Of a DNA stretch of 64,000 nucleotides, positions 12,497 to 23,400 are shown one piece after another. Source of the DNA: Opisthorchis felineus (lineage: Eukaryota > Platyhelminthes > Trematoda > Opisthorchiida > Opisthorchiidae). The position numbers and the translations under genes are program-made. The stretch spans positions 2,073,309-2,137,308 of the forward strand of contig SJOL01009403.1 in the NCBI GenBank assembly GCA_004794785.1, read 5' to 3'. The notes under the pieces were generated by a model that worked only from the letters and a program-made list of their open reading frames with translations, did no database searches and was not told the DNA's origin. Every line of letters begins with the position of its first letter. The first letter of the stretch is position 1.

Positions 12497-12885
12497 AAGA
12501 AGCAGGAAAGCCCCACTCAAACGGACACATCAATTTAATTGGAGGAGTCACCCAATCAATGAACCAAAGCACCAAATCGACCGGCGGACGCAGGGACACT
12601 AACCGTTACAATGGAGAAAATGGGGTGGTGCAACCAGCCAATCAAGCTCGAGAAGGTCAGACCGCAACGCAATGCCAATCAAGGCCAGAGAACAAACTAC
12701 TAAAAATAGAAGGCGTTGGGATAGCCAATCAACACAAAGGAACGCAGACCACAACGCAACAAAGATTAGAAACGGACCAATAGATTCACAAAAATCGTTA
12801 CCCCCCAAGTAGCCAATCACGTTAGAAGATAACAGATAGTCTTCAAATGCTATATAAACGCACGCAGGCAAGAAAGAAGTACCCA

Positions 12886-12915
12886 CTGATGATGTCTCCT
12901 CGTATGGTGACGAAA
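12886..12915 (+). ncRNA. Hammerhead-ribozyme-like core in PLE terminal region
   Basis: CTGATGA at 12886-12892 and GAAA at 12912-12915 flank a hairpin. G12894-C12911, T12895-A12910 and C12896-G12909 pair, then a T-T mismatch, then two C-G pairs, closing a six-base loop. One extra T (12893) lies between the core and helix II. Hammerhead motifs are documented in Penelope-like retroelements. Cleavage competence cannot be judged from this copy because helices I and III are not clear. Confidence 0.5.
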
Positions 12916-13629
12916 CGTTTGCAAGCCAATTGCCAAGCTCGGCGAACAGATCAACAGCCACCTGATCAACAACCAATAAGATGGATCATGTAGAATCTTC
13001 GATAAGTAATGTGGATTCTTGAACAGTTCCAGTGCGTCTATATGTCCGTTGTTTATCCCCTCTAGGAGCTTTTGAAGTAATCAATACTTCGGAGCATTCT
13101 GGGATATCGAACGACCTCAAAAAATTTCCAACCTGTTATTGTAGTAAGTTGTTGGGAATGAGAGTAGTTTCTAAAGACCTTGGACAAATCGTTGTCAGGT
13201 CTTCTCTGCTAGTTCCGGAAAGGGGAGGAATTATGCTTCACGATTTACCAAGATAAAACCCAGATAATTTCACATGTTTCCACAGGGAATTCATGGGTCA
13301 ATCAAATGCCGTGAGCCGCGTCGTATCGCAAAGTGAAGCTCGAACACATTGTGTCGAGCTTAGACGGACGATTCTCGCAAAAAGGGAGTGCCGCATCATG
13401 CAACACGAGATATGAAGGGAATGAGACGCGGCACAAATGATTGAGAAGAAAACGTGGATCAAACTTGGGTTGGATATACTCCCCTTAATTTAATTGAAGT
13501 TGACCGAAGAACAGCTTCAGGTACTCCAGGAAGTGAATGTTTAACATGTAAACTAGTAGTCATTATATAGAACAAGCCTTGCGCTGTGTTAGCGTTTCCA
13601 TAAATGGCCACCATGCATCTTGAAGGAAT

Positions 13630-13748
13630 CACCAGGGCTGACACCGCCAGGTTGCTGAAGCCTAGACAGGAGCAGTCGACAGGCTGGCATTAGGTTCCAA
13701 CCACGAGCATCCGGCAGACACTTCGGGTCTTAGCCGCTGAGCTTTCTG
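13630..13748 (-). mobile_element. tRNA-derived SINE, partial
   Basis: Shares GCCTAGACAGGAGCAGTCGA and the preceding CCAGGTTGC with the other SINE copies. The tRNA-like head on the reverse strand (13715-13748) is decayed. Confidence 0.75.
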
Positions 13749-15073
13749 GAACAAACCACATACTCGTAAAAGGGTAGTAAAAAGGCAATCCAGAAAGTAA
13801 ATTAAGCTAGGCAGCGTGGTAAGAGCGCATAACAGAACGAGCCACGGTGTACAAGCTACGGAACAATCTGCGCCTCGTGTCGTATAGGATACGAGAAAAA
13901 ATAAGATAATGAGGCTGCTGACCATTTGATGAGATGTTCGGCACAAATTTATGATGCCAGATGTTCACCTACCACAAAACTCTACAGGATAACCCTCAAG
14001 ATTCCGCTGCACTTAAAAGTGTGTTCCAGTGACTCATAGGGTCTATTGGCTTTGGAAATATGGCACGAGTACAATTAATCCAATGGGAAATAAGACAACT
14101 AATAAGTTCTGCAAATGAAAAGATTATGAGTAGACTAGGTTGTAATAAGGGCCGTTGATTTGTTCGCTGTCCAGCCGAACTAATCGGCTCAGTGAACAAA
14201 ACAACGGTTACCAGTAAAGACAAAGTTATTCATACACCCATGAGACGACACTGTCCAGCCCAGCCAATAAATCAGCGGCCAACACACAGTAATGAACAGG
14301 GTCCAAGGGGACCAATAGCGCTGTCAGTCGGAGAAGAACAACAAAGTCGTCAGACTCTTATGAAAACAGCCCGAACGTGGGGTTATGGGTGGGAGAACTA
14401 AGTAAGCTTATTGGATAGGAGGACAAGTTACACCTTGGAAGACAAACCACAGCGAATGCAAATTGGCAAACAGGTCTAGATTGCAGTTATCCGATGTCAG
14501 GAAGAGAATAGCACTTTGACACTTTGGAGAATTAGGAAAAGAAAAAAGTTCTTGGATAACCTAATAACTTCATTCAACCTGAAGGATAACTGCATGAACT
14601 TCTCAACTGCGATGGTTACAACCAATCACAGTTGTCAGCATATATACACTGGGAGAGAGAACAGGATAGTCATGCACGTACGATGAAAAAAGGGGGACAG
14701 AACAATGCCTTGTTGAAGTCCTGTTTGGGTTGATATTACTGAGGATTTTCAACTATTCCGATATATGAAGTGGGCTCGATTAGCCAACAGGACACATACA
14801 ATCTGAATCAGATACTGCTGACTGCGTCTATAGGTGAGAGGCTGTAGTGACAGACTTCAGTCACACTGCCAGACATCTAGAATCAGTAAACGCACGGGTT
14901 GTGCATTTCTATCGATTGTCGAAGAAACTGAATCCAAAAGACATCCAGCGAAGAGCGCGATTGTCGGTAACCAAACTGGTGACTGGTGGCTCTATAGCGC
15001 CAAGCTTTTAAACAACTTGAATAATATATATGTGAAGGTAATAATTCAGTGTTCAGTACCGGAATTAGTTTAG

Positions 15074-15433
15074 CTAGCCTCCGCTAGAGGGAAACTGAAC
15101 TGGCAGAGCAGTAGCGGGTTTCCAAAGGATATCCGACAGAGCGACTACAAGATTTGTTAGGTTTTGGTTTAAGAATTCTTCCTGCGTTGTAATTGCTGTT
15201 CTGGCATCACTGGATCCCCTTTCGCTTATGTGTTGCAAGAACATCCAAAATACCGGGCCAGTGAATTCACGACTGAGTTGTTCTAGGACAACGCTTCGGA
15301 TACCAGACCTAAGCCTACTACTGGAAAGCCTTCCCCACATCGTAGTGCCAAGCAAGGTGTTGACGTGAAGCCCGTTCAGCCGATACATTTCTGCCTTGCT
15401 GTGAATTGTCAGATGCTGTTCTTCCGGGCGCAT
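15074..15433 (-). CDS. Unassigned open frame, 119 codons
   Basis: Open on the reverse strand, with amphipathic, coding-like composition: SVVLEQLSREFTGPVFWMFL, then TTQEEFLNQNLTNLVVALSD. An acceptor-like TCTGACAATTCACAG precedes the YRLNGLHVNTLL part. I do not recognise a family. It might be an exon of INTS2's missing C-terminal third, of another gene, or a repeat product. Confidence 0.2.
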   Translation of the reverse strand: MRPEEQHLTIHSKAEMYRLNGLHVNTLLGTTMWGRLSSSRLRSGIRSVVLEQLSREFTGPVFWMFLQHISERGSSDARTAITTQEEFLNQNLTNLVVALSDILWKPATALPVQFPSSGG

Positions 15434-17439
15434 TCAAATTCTAGAATGCAATACTCTTGTTTGTCGGAAGCTATTTTGTTAGTGGGGGCGAAAACTTTGT
15501 CGGGCTTCATGTGAATGGTTTCAACATGGTGAAAAAGGCCAAAAAAGTCAGAATAACTGGCGAGAGGCTCACACTACAAGCGAGCGCCGGGGTACATAAA
15601 ACCCGTGGAAGAGGGGACTGTGCTTACTTAACTGAAGCTAACAATTGCACAGCATCCTTGCCCTAGCACGCACAAAAACCGTTCGTTGGAGGTTCGATGG
15701 TTTTATTCCGAGTAAACCTTCGAGGAGAGTTAGAATACAAATATACAAAAGGCCCATTAAAGAGCCCTCTTGCGTATCCAAGGTATCGGTGTTGTTCACG
15801 AACAAGCAGTCAAGATGGGCATCGTGCAATGTTCTTCAATCCACGGGAGGTCAACAAGAAAGTCGGACATAATCATGTGATTCGCTCTCCAAATAGGTAT
15901 TGACCACGGCGGAAAATGGATAGGCAAATACCATGGGTTCCACGACCAAAGTACTCGAGATAAACTATACTTTTGAAGTTTGGATCCAGTCGTATTTCCT
16001 TGGGTATTGTATTGTGTGGCTAGACGGGTGATGAATCTTCTGGAGATTCGGCAGCAAACGCTTGTGAAACAAAACCATTTATCGTCAACGTACGTACGGA
16101 CGATGTCGCTTCCACTATGGAACTCAACAGAGGGTCACTCGTAATCACCTAGCACAAGAATTACATTACAAAGGTATTATGAATGCAATCAGTTTTCATG
16201 AAGCGCAGGTTTTCCACTATTCGCCAATTACTTGCAGCTCAGAAATTCCGATGCACGAGTGAGCGGATTTACTGGATATAATCGATGGACTCTGCATTGT
16301 TCCACCTTTTCGTATTGGGGCTACTATCCAACCAAATTGGTGTTTCCTTTGGTTTCCGCTTCCGTCTATTGCAAACAACGTTACCATCAACCGAGCACGA
16401 TAAAAACAGAGACAGACAAACTTGAAACAAACTGAAATGAACATAAGCCAGTCAAAGAAAGGTAGTTGAGGGCTTCATTACGAATTCGTAAAATACATTT
16501 TAAGACATGTAAAGTGTGGAGGCACTTGTCCTCATGGAAGTCCAGCCGCCTGATCAGTCATAAATGGCTACGACGACGAGCAAATGCGCTTCCAAAGAGA
16601 CCGCTATCAAATACTCCAGCACAAAGTGCGAAGTTAGTTGACCGACAGACTCGAAATCAGGCTCAGGAGCTTGAAGCAGTGAGTCAGAAAGTGCTGTTAC
16701 TCGTACATGTCCCGGCGATTTTGTCTTTTCTTTTGCCGCTGCAGTGAGGTTGACGATAAGCAACAATAGGAAATTGAGTAAAATTCGGAATTCGCAAATT
16801 CATAAACTAACTGGCAAACCGAACGGGCATGTTCGCTATAACCGAGATCGGTAGAGAGCTGGTGGTAAAAGTGACATTGGTGAAAGTGTGGGAACTGCTT
16901 TCAAAAACAGTTATCACGCAAAGAGAGGAGCAGTGGAGTCATTAACAGGCCATGTGACACCGGGCTGGTGAAACTCTCCAACTAAATAATTGACAAAAGT
17001 AATGACTAAACCACAGTTACTTGGTCCTTCTGAGCACCTTGGGAACGGAGCCGGGCAACACTGAGCAATTCCACACGTAAACCGTCGTGGAGATGGCAGG
17101 GGAATCGTGTACAAATGTAGCATACATGTGATAATGCAAAATACTGTTATCCTTTTTAGAGCAGCGATACCACTCATCAGAAGGGGCTACTTTCAGCTGG
17201 TTCCTTGAAGGGCATTTCAATAAGTCCCTCACTGAGGTTGAACAGAAATGGTAACTCAGAAGAACACAACATGAAGTGTATACTCATGAAACCAACGAGC
17301 GATCTGACACAAAGTTCCAAACAAGACAGCTTCTGTGAACCTCCGACACCTATGGTTCTCCTTGGTTCAGATCCTTAAAAAGTGCAATCTGCAGCACGGT
17401 TTAGCATGCGCTTCACACCTGCAAAATTTAAATTGCTGC

Positions 17440-17880
17440 TACAAGACCAAACCTGATGATTGCAGACGAGCCAATCGACGTGGTAGATAATTTTCTTTAC
17501 CTGGGCAGTTGTATAAGTACCGGTGGATTGGCTGGAGACGATATGACTTCTCGAATCGGGAAGGCCTTGAGAGCTTTTACCAACCACCGACACCTATGTT
17601 GCCGACGTGAAGTCAATTCGTCTGTCAAGGGTATGCCCCAGAAGTTTGTAAACATAATCCGATCCCTATATTCACATACTTCTGGGCGGGTGAGAGTGTA
17701 TGGTGAGCTCTCCAAAAGCTTTCCTACAAAAAGTGGTGTCCGACAAGGATGTCCACTCTCTCCATTCCTGTTCAGTTTCATCATTGATGAAATAATGAGG
17801 CGAACGCTGGAAGGTCTTCAAAACCCCGGTGTTCAAATTGTTGCTGGTGAGAGCCTTGTCGATCTGGAGTACGCAGATGA
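17440..17880 (+). mobile_element. RTE-type LINE reverse transcriptase, rearranged, runs into assembly gap
   Basis: First block (to ~17630): VVDNFLYLGSCISTGG, DDMTSRIGKA and a histidine-arginine rich LRHLW-type segment, which in RTE polymerases lie after the catalytic centre. Second block: RSLYSHTSGRVRVYGELSK, SGVRQGCPLSPFLFSFIID and LVDLEYADD, the palm with its catalytic ADD, which should come first. The order is thus swapped, yet one frame stays open through the junction (codons from 17456). The ADD box abuts the run of Ns, so the rest is not visible. Confidence 0.85.
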
Positions 17881-18787
17881 NNNNNNNNNNNNNNNNNNNN
17901 NNNNNNNNNNNNNNNNNNNNNNNNNNNNNNNNNNNNNNNNNNNNNNNNNNNNNNNNNNNNNNNNNNNNNNNNNNNNNNNNNNNNNNNNNNNNNNNNNNNN
18001 NNNNNNNNNNNNNNNNNNNNNNNNNNNNNNNNNNNNNNNNNNNNNNNNNNNNNNNNNNNNNNNNNNNNNNNNNNNNNNNNNNNNNNNNNNNNNNNNNNNN
18101 NNNNNNNNNNNNNNNNNNNNNNNNNNNNNNNNNNNNNNNNNNNNNNNNNNNNNNNNNNNNNNNNNNNNNNNNNNNNNNNNNNNNNNNNNNNNNNNNNNNN
18201 NNNNNNNNNNNNNNNNNNNNNNNNNNNNNNNNNNNNNNNNNNNNNNNNNNNNNNNNNNNNNNNNNNNNNNNNNNNNNNNNNNNNNNNNNNNNNNNNNNNN
18301 NNNNNNNNNNNNNNNNNNNNNNNNNNNNNNNNNNNNNNNNNNNNNNNNNNNNNNNNNNNNNNNNNNNNNNNNNNNNNNNNNNNNNNNNNNNNNNNNNNNN
18401 NNNNNNNNNNNNNNNNNNNNNNNNNNNNNNNNNNNNNNNNNNNNNNNNNNNNNNNNNNNNNNNNNNNNNNNNNNNNNNNNNNNNNNNNNNNNNNNNNNNN
18501 NNNNNNNNNNNNNNNNNNNNNNNNNNNNNNNNNNNNNNNNNNNNNNNNNNNNNNNNNNNNNNNNNNNNNNNNNNNNNNNNNNNNNNNNNNNNNNNNNNNN
18601 NNNNNNNNNNNNNNNNNNNNNNNNNNNNNNNNNNNNNNNNNNNNNNNNNNNNNNNNNNNNNNNNNNNNNNNNNNNNNNNNNNNNNNNNNNNNNNNNNNNN
18701 NNNNNNNNNNNNNNNNNNNNNNNNNNNNNNNNNNNNNNNNNNNNNNNNNNNNNNNNNNNNNNNNNNNNNNNNNNNNNNNNNNNNNNN
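17881..18787. other. Assembly gap, 907 Ns
   Basis: Run of unspecified bases inside an RTE cluster. RTE sequence lies on both sides, so a repeat-induced assembly break is likely. Long open frames spanning it are artefacts. Confidence 0.99.
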
Positions 18788-18945
18788 ATGCTTGACATAG
18801 GCCAACACTAGGTCCCCTCCCTCACCCACTCTTTTTCTCTTCTTTTCACTCTAGGGCTTTAAAGATAATTAGACGAACCTTATGGTTGTACGGCAGTGAA
18901 GCATCAGTGTCAACACTGATGTTGCTGTCTTTGATGATGGTGATG
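18788..18945 (+). mobile_element. RTE LINE 3' end
   Basis: Starts CTTGACATAGGCCAACA, a word shared in reverse by the RTE tail at 26685-26780, and ends with TGATGATGGTGATG after the GGCAGTGAAGCATCAGTG block also found at 56048 and 63718. The short GAT-rich end marks RTE 3' termini. Confidence 0.75.
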
Positions 18946-19480
18946 CAAGGGCACAGTTTAAACTGTGGCAATGCGATTATTGCTCCTTCATGGATCAGAA
19001 ACGTGATCTCTACGCACAGAGGACATACGAAAGTTGTCGGTGTTTGACCATCAGTGTCTCTGAAGTATTGGTCAGATCTGGTGGGAACGCCGGATTAGCA
19101 ATGCTGAGGTACGCCAGATGATCAGAGGAAGAAGGAACTCGCACGCGACAGCTAAATTACTCATGCTGGTTAGGACACATACTCCGCATGCCAGAAGACC
19201 ATCTGACTCGCAGAGCTCCTTTCGCCCATCCCTGTGCTGAGTGGAAGCGACCGAGAGGTGGACAGTGTATGACCTGGCAATGAAGAAGGAAAACACTAAC
19301 CAGTAAACTTAGTTGGGTCAACAACTGTCGTCTCCCTGGATGGCGACCCCGGGACTAACTCACCAACGGCTAATGATCCTGGCAATCAGTGGCGCTCGTG
19401 CATCAAAGTTATCGCCTTCAATGCGCAGGTACCCACTTCCCGAACTAACTGAACACGCCATCGCCTCCAAATGCTTGACT
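18946..19480 (+). mobile_element. RTE LINE C-terminal fragment, second copy in tandem
   Basis: Frameshifted remains of the RT C-terminal region: KLSVFDHQCL, IWWERRISNAEVRQ, CWLGHILRMPEDHLTRRAPF, WKRPRGGQCMTW and RLPGWRPRD, then a NQWRSC-like word. These are the ordered landmarks of the RTE tail downstream of the polymerase. It directly follows the 3' end of another copy in the same orientation. Confidence 0.85.
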
Positions 19481-20278
19481 GTATCTTCCACGATCTCATA
19501 CTTTCCCACGATCGAATCTGTAGCAGCTGGAACCAGTGTACCCATGGTACATGGTTTATAGCTGATAAACTAAATTGAATTTTTGGTCCAAACAAAATCC
19601 TGCTCGTTTCTGAAATGGATTTTTACCTCCCTAAGAGGAAACACTACAATGATAAAATATTTTACCGCCATTCTATATGTCGATTGAGATTAAATGGGTG
19701 TGCCCAGTCGCTAGTTGCGCCATCCCGCAATACTAAGTGATACCATTTAACTTGGGTTGGCCAATAGACCGGCGACGTGGCTGACAGCATTTGGCGTGAC
19801 AATTTGGACAGTTGTATAATACTGAACATGGAAAATCCGGTGGCATGTCGCAATTTAACCGGATATTTACAATTTATTCCAGAGCACAATCTTTACACAA
19901 TTCCAGTGTTTTTTCGGTTACGTAGTACCAAAATAGCGTGTGATCACTCAAAAGACAATAGTTAACAACCATTAAACATATCCAGCACTGCGATTCATCG
20001 GCGCATGCCTCAGTCACAGAATGTCTAGGGTAGTGAATATCTGCGGCATTCACCCTGAAAGGCGCAAAAAACGCCGCCTCCTACTGCGACAAAAAGTGTT
20101 GACAACATTCTTCGACGAATTGACTGTCGTTGGATTCGTGTAGCAGGCAAAGGAATGTAGGTATTTGTCACTTTGTCCTGGAGGAAGCAAAACTGCTCGA
20201 TAAAATCCTTTGAAAACAACCGTAGCGCGTGTGTTGGAAGTGGACCGCGTGGCGGTTCGCTGATTAGAGAGCGACTAC

Positions 20279-20442
20279 CATAAGCTGGACAAACGCAGTG
20301 AGAAATCGTTCACTCAACGGCAAATAACCGGAATTCACCAGGTTGAACTTCAATAATGTACCATTTGTTAGATCCGTGCCTATACAAGCCCAGGTTTGCA
20401 TGTGGCAAAGCCAGGGAGGGTAGTATACCGGCTCCGCATTCG
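20279..20442 (-). CDS. INTS2: Possible INTS2 exon, NSGYLPLSERFL region
   Basis: 164 bases between acceptor CTGCCGACAG and donor GTAGTC. The end reads LVNSGYLPLSERFLTAF, resembling MLNGYLLASKAYLSAH in human INTS2, which is the expected next region. The phase does not join directly to exon 25204-25504, so a short exon would be needed between them. The match is short and could be coincidence. Confidence 0.4.
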
Positions 20443-23400
20443 CTGTCGGCAGAAAATCGAGGGCACAAGACAATACAGTTTGTGAAAACGTGTACTTACA
20501 CGTGCATACTTCCGAAATAAACGTCTAATTAAACTATCCCTTCAAACGAATTGAATGTCAGTGACATAGCTAGGGTGATGTCCAGCGACAGACGGAAATG
20601 ACAGTAAGGAAAACGTGTTTACCAACGCCCATGCGCACTGGCCTGTGCTAGATGAAACAAACACATCCGAAAGTTGTTTACATAAAAAATGCCAAAAATG
20701 TCAAGGTAGAACAGAATTCCAATGGGATACCGTTCGCTGGTGTGTGATTACGAAAATACCGCTTCGCACTACACAGCGATTACTGTGGACGCAGTGAAGG
20801 ATAAATAGTTCACGCCTTTCGAGGATTTACCTGCCGAAAGTAAATAACATTCCAATTAGTGCTGTTATTTCCTAGAAACAGTCACTGAAGGCGCAACAAC
20901 TACGAAGAACACAGAATCTTATAACTATGCGACAGTCGGAACTGGGTGGCGTTTCAAACAAATAAAACGTTTTTAGAGGAATGCAGTATCCCTCAAAAAA
21001 TAACGAAGAGCCAGAGGATGTGGCAAAGTGACCAGGAGACGAAAGTTTGTTTAGCTCACAGAATATAGACAGCACTTCCGTCTATTCAACTGAAGTGTTT
21101 GTGCACAGATGAGTCGACAAAAACGTGTTCAAAATCAGTCATTAACTTTTGGATTTTCCGAAAAGAGAATAAGTAGGATTTTGTGGTCCATTCAGGCTTC
21201 TGTCAACTGACATAAACAATTTGGCAACCGGAATTATGAAACTCGTTGAAAACAAAACGTAATCAATTGACCAATCGTAAAAATGTAATCCATCATGCGT
21301 GCTGATCTAATTTTAGCACACTGATAGAATAGACCCAAACCACCCGTGATTGTCGCTTACGAGGTTCGCATCAGAATTGTACATGAATACGAAGACAAGG
21401 TCTTCGGTGACACTGCCTGGTTGGGTGATATTGATCATTTCAGCAGCTTGTGAGACAACATGCAGCTACACTAAACGCTCCCCACTCGCCAAGGCTCTCA
21501 TGTCCAGTCACTCATGGAGCAGGAAAGGTCTAAAGACTGCATGCAAATAAAAGTGTAAGTGGACTTGTAAGAGCGTATTTAACATTATTTATGGACACGA
21601 GCAGATAAAAGAAAAAATACCGGACAAATATGTTGGTGGGATGAAATCATCGTCATCATTGGCAAGAACACCAGAGAGAACACTGGTGCTTCACTACCAT
21701 ACAATCATGTCAATGTATTTGAATAAAGCCCTATTATGGGAAGAAAAAGGGACAGGGAGGGGTACTTAGAGCTAGCCTGTTACAAACATCGGAGATGTCC
21801 ACACCTCCAACACTCAGTCAGACAATCTAGATAGAAACTTACAGCATGAATGTCACTGACAACGATAAGCATCCATAACTTTTAGTGTCTCCAATCTCAC
21901 GGGGTACTATCAAACGTCGGGGGCGGCTACTACTGGGCATCAAGCCAGGTGGATGACCTAAAACAGGCCCGACTACGGCACAAAAGTGTACAGTGGTTCC
22001 GAGCTCCATGCAGCCAAAAGTTGCGAAAGCGTCAGTACAAAACGATTACTGGTTTCTTAAATTATCGTTATTATCATAATTACAGCGCACATCAATGCAC
22101 GGCGGATCGGGTGAACGAGTGCAAGCAGCCTGATGCTTAAGGACGTTGAAGGCAGCTAAATGGACCGATGGTGATTTCGATTTATTTAGCATTGTCAATG
22201 CTTTAGCAGCCAAACGACATAAACTGTGCCGTCATAGTGCATACTGTGGACATTTCATTGTGAGTGGAGTAGAAAAGGGGAAGAGTGGAATAAGAGGAAA
22301 ACTGAAAAGAGAGATGCGAGGTTACCAACACCCAATTTCAAAATGTCAGTTCAGAAATGTGAGTAAAGTCCCGAGAGGAAATTCAGTGGGCAAAAAACCG
22401 GAGGTGTGTTGCTCCTAAGCAATATACGCGCTTGAGACGTGCCTCCAGGCAGTTAGCAATGTAGCAGACAAATTGGCCGAAAAATTTCCATTATTTCGGA
22501 GAGACTGGAGCGTCGTCAGTGGAGCATAGTATTTGATTGTTGAGAATCACTACGAAAGCAACTGCTCAGAGGAGTAATATATATGCAAATCACAGGAAAT
22601 GTATGCTTAGGCTGAAAAAACTCTCCAAGGTAAGCCTCAGGAGCACTTAAATGGAGGGAAAATTGCTTAATGTTGAAGCGGAAATAATTAATCACATACC
22701 TTCGAGAGGTTCGCCTGCTTGTATATCTGTGCGTTTAAAAATGACTGAGTGCTTTTAAATGAAAGAATGATCACGCTGCTGTCTTTCGACTCTTATCAGT
22801 TTGCCTAGTAGATGTCGCGTTTGATAATGGATGCTCTCCCCACTTGGTTGCTCCATACTTTGATGGTGATAACAAGATAGTTCGATTGTTTTTCCTGTAT
22901 TACACGAATGCTTTTGGTAATACAGGCAAATCAATATTGCTTCAGCTTTCTTCTGAAGGTACCGTCTTTTTTCTTCAAGATTATTGCACGAATCTAGCCG
23001 ACCAAATCTCCACGAAATCCGACAAATACAGATGTTCTATAAAGGGCTAGCTTTCCTCATTTCCAGTCTTTGATGTGGGCGGCAAGTGCCTTGGCTGAGA
23101 TAGGTCTATTGACCTTGCAACGGATACTATCCGGGAAAACAGATACATGGATGCAGATCGAAAGAATGATATTTTGGTCACCTATGAGAGGGATTTGATA
23201 AAATATGCCCGAAAAAGGAGATAATGGTCCGAAATGAGAGCGCGCTTTCCTCAGTGGAAGGTTGGGGAAGGCGACTAAAAGTGATCTCTTCTGAGGGCTT
23301 GTCAACTCAGGGGGAGGGCACTGGATATACACTTGGTCTTTGCATGACAACTATGCCTCACGCATATGCGACGACAAAATTACCTAGCACGGTCAGAACA

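Larger units (their letters stand above)
11879..13006 (+). mobile_element. Penelope-like element, 3' part, with inverted fragment at its left edge
   Basis: The plus-strand copy starts abruptly at 12092 within the ORF, carries a full GIY-YIG nuclease (12128-12496), a ~390-base downstream region rich in CCAATCA-type motifs, and a terminal stretch (12870-13006) with a hammerhead-like core. To its left, bases 11879-12091 are the same nuclease sequence in reverse. Penelope elements pair a reverse transcriptase with this nuclease, and hammerhead motifs in their terminal repeats have been described. The RT half is absent here. The intact ORF and perfect repeat indicate a young copy. Confidence 0.85.
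13007..17439. other. Mostly anonymous; holds one SINE and one unassigned frame
   Basis: Apart from the SINE at 13630-13748 and the open frame 15074-15433, only short frames are present. 16466-16747 (forward, 93 codons) ends at a donor-like CAGTGAGG but has no recognised motif. Confidence 0.45.

Noticed and set aside
17456..18829. Very long open frames of 320 to 450 codons on both strands
   Set aside because: They run through 907 Ns; only the flanking ~140 codons on the plus strand are real RTE sequence.
19360..19510. Reverse-strand segment with acceptor CTGCTACAG and strong donor GTGAGT, slightly like the INTS2 C-terminus (YEIVEDTV, PLIARII)
   Set aside because: Much of it is the complement of the RTE tail (the NQWRSC word at ~19390 and RLPGWRPRD before it), so the splice-like signals are probably accidental.
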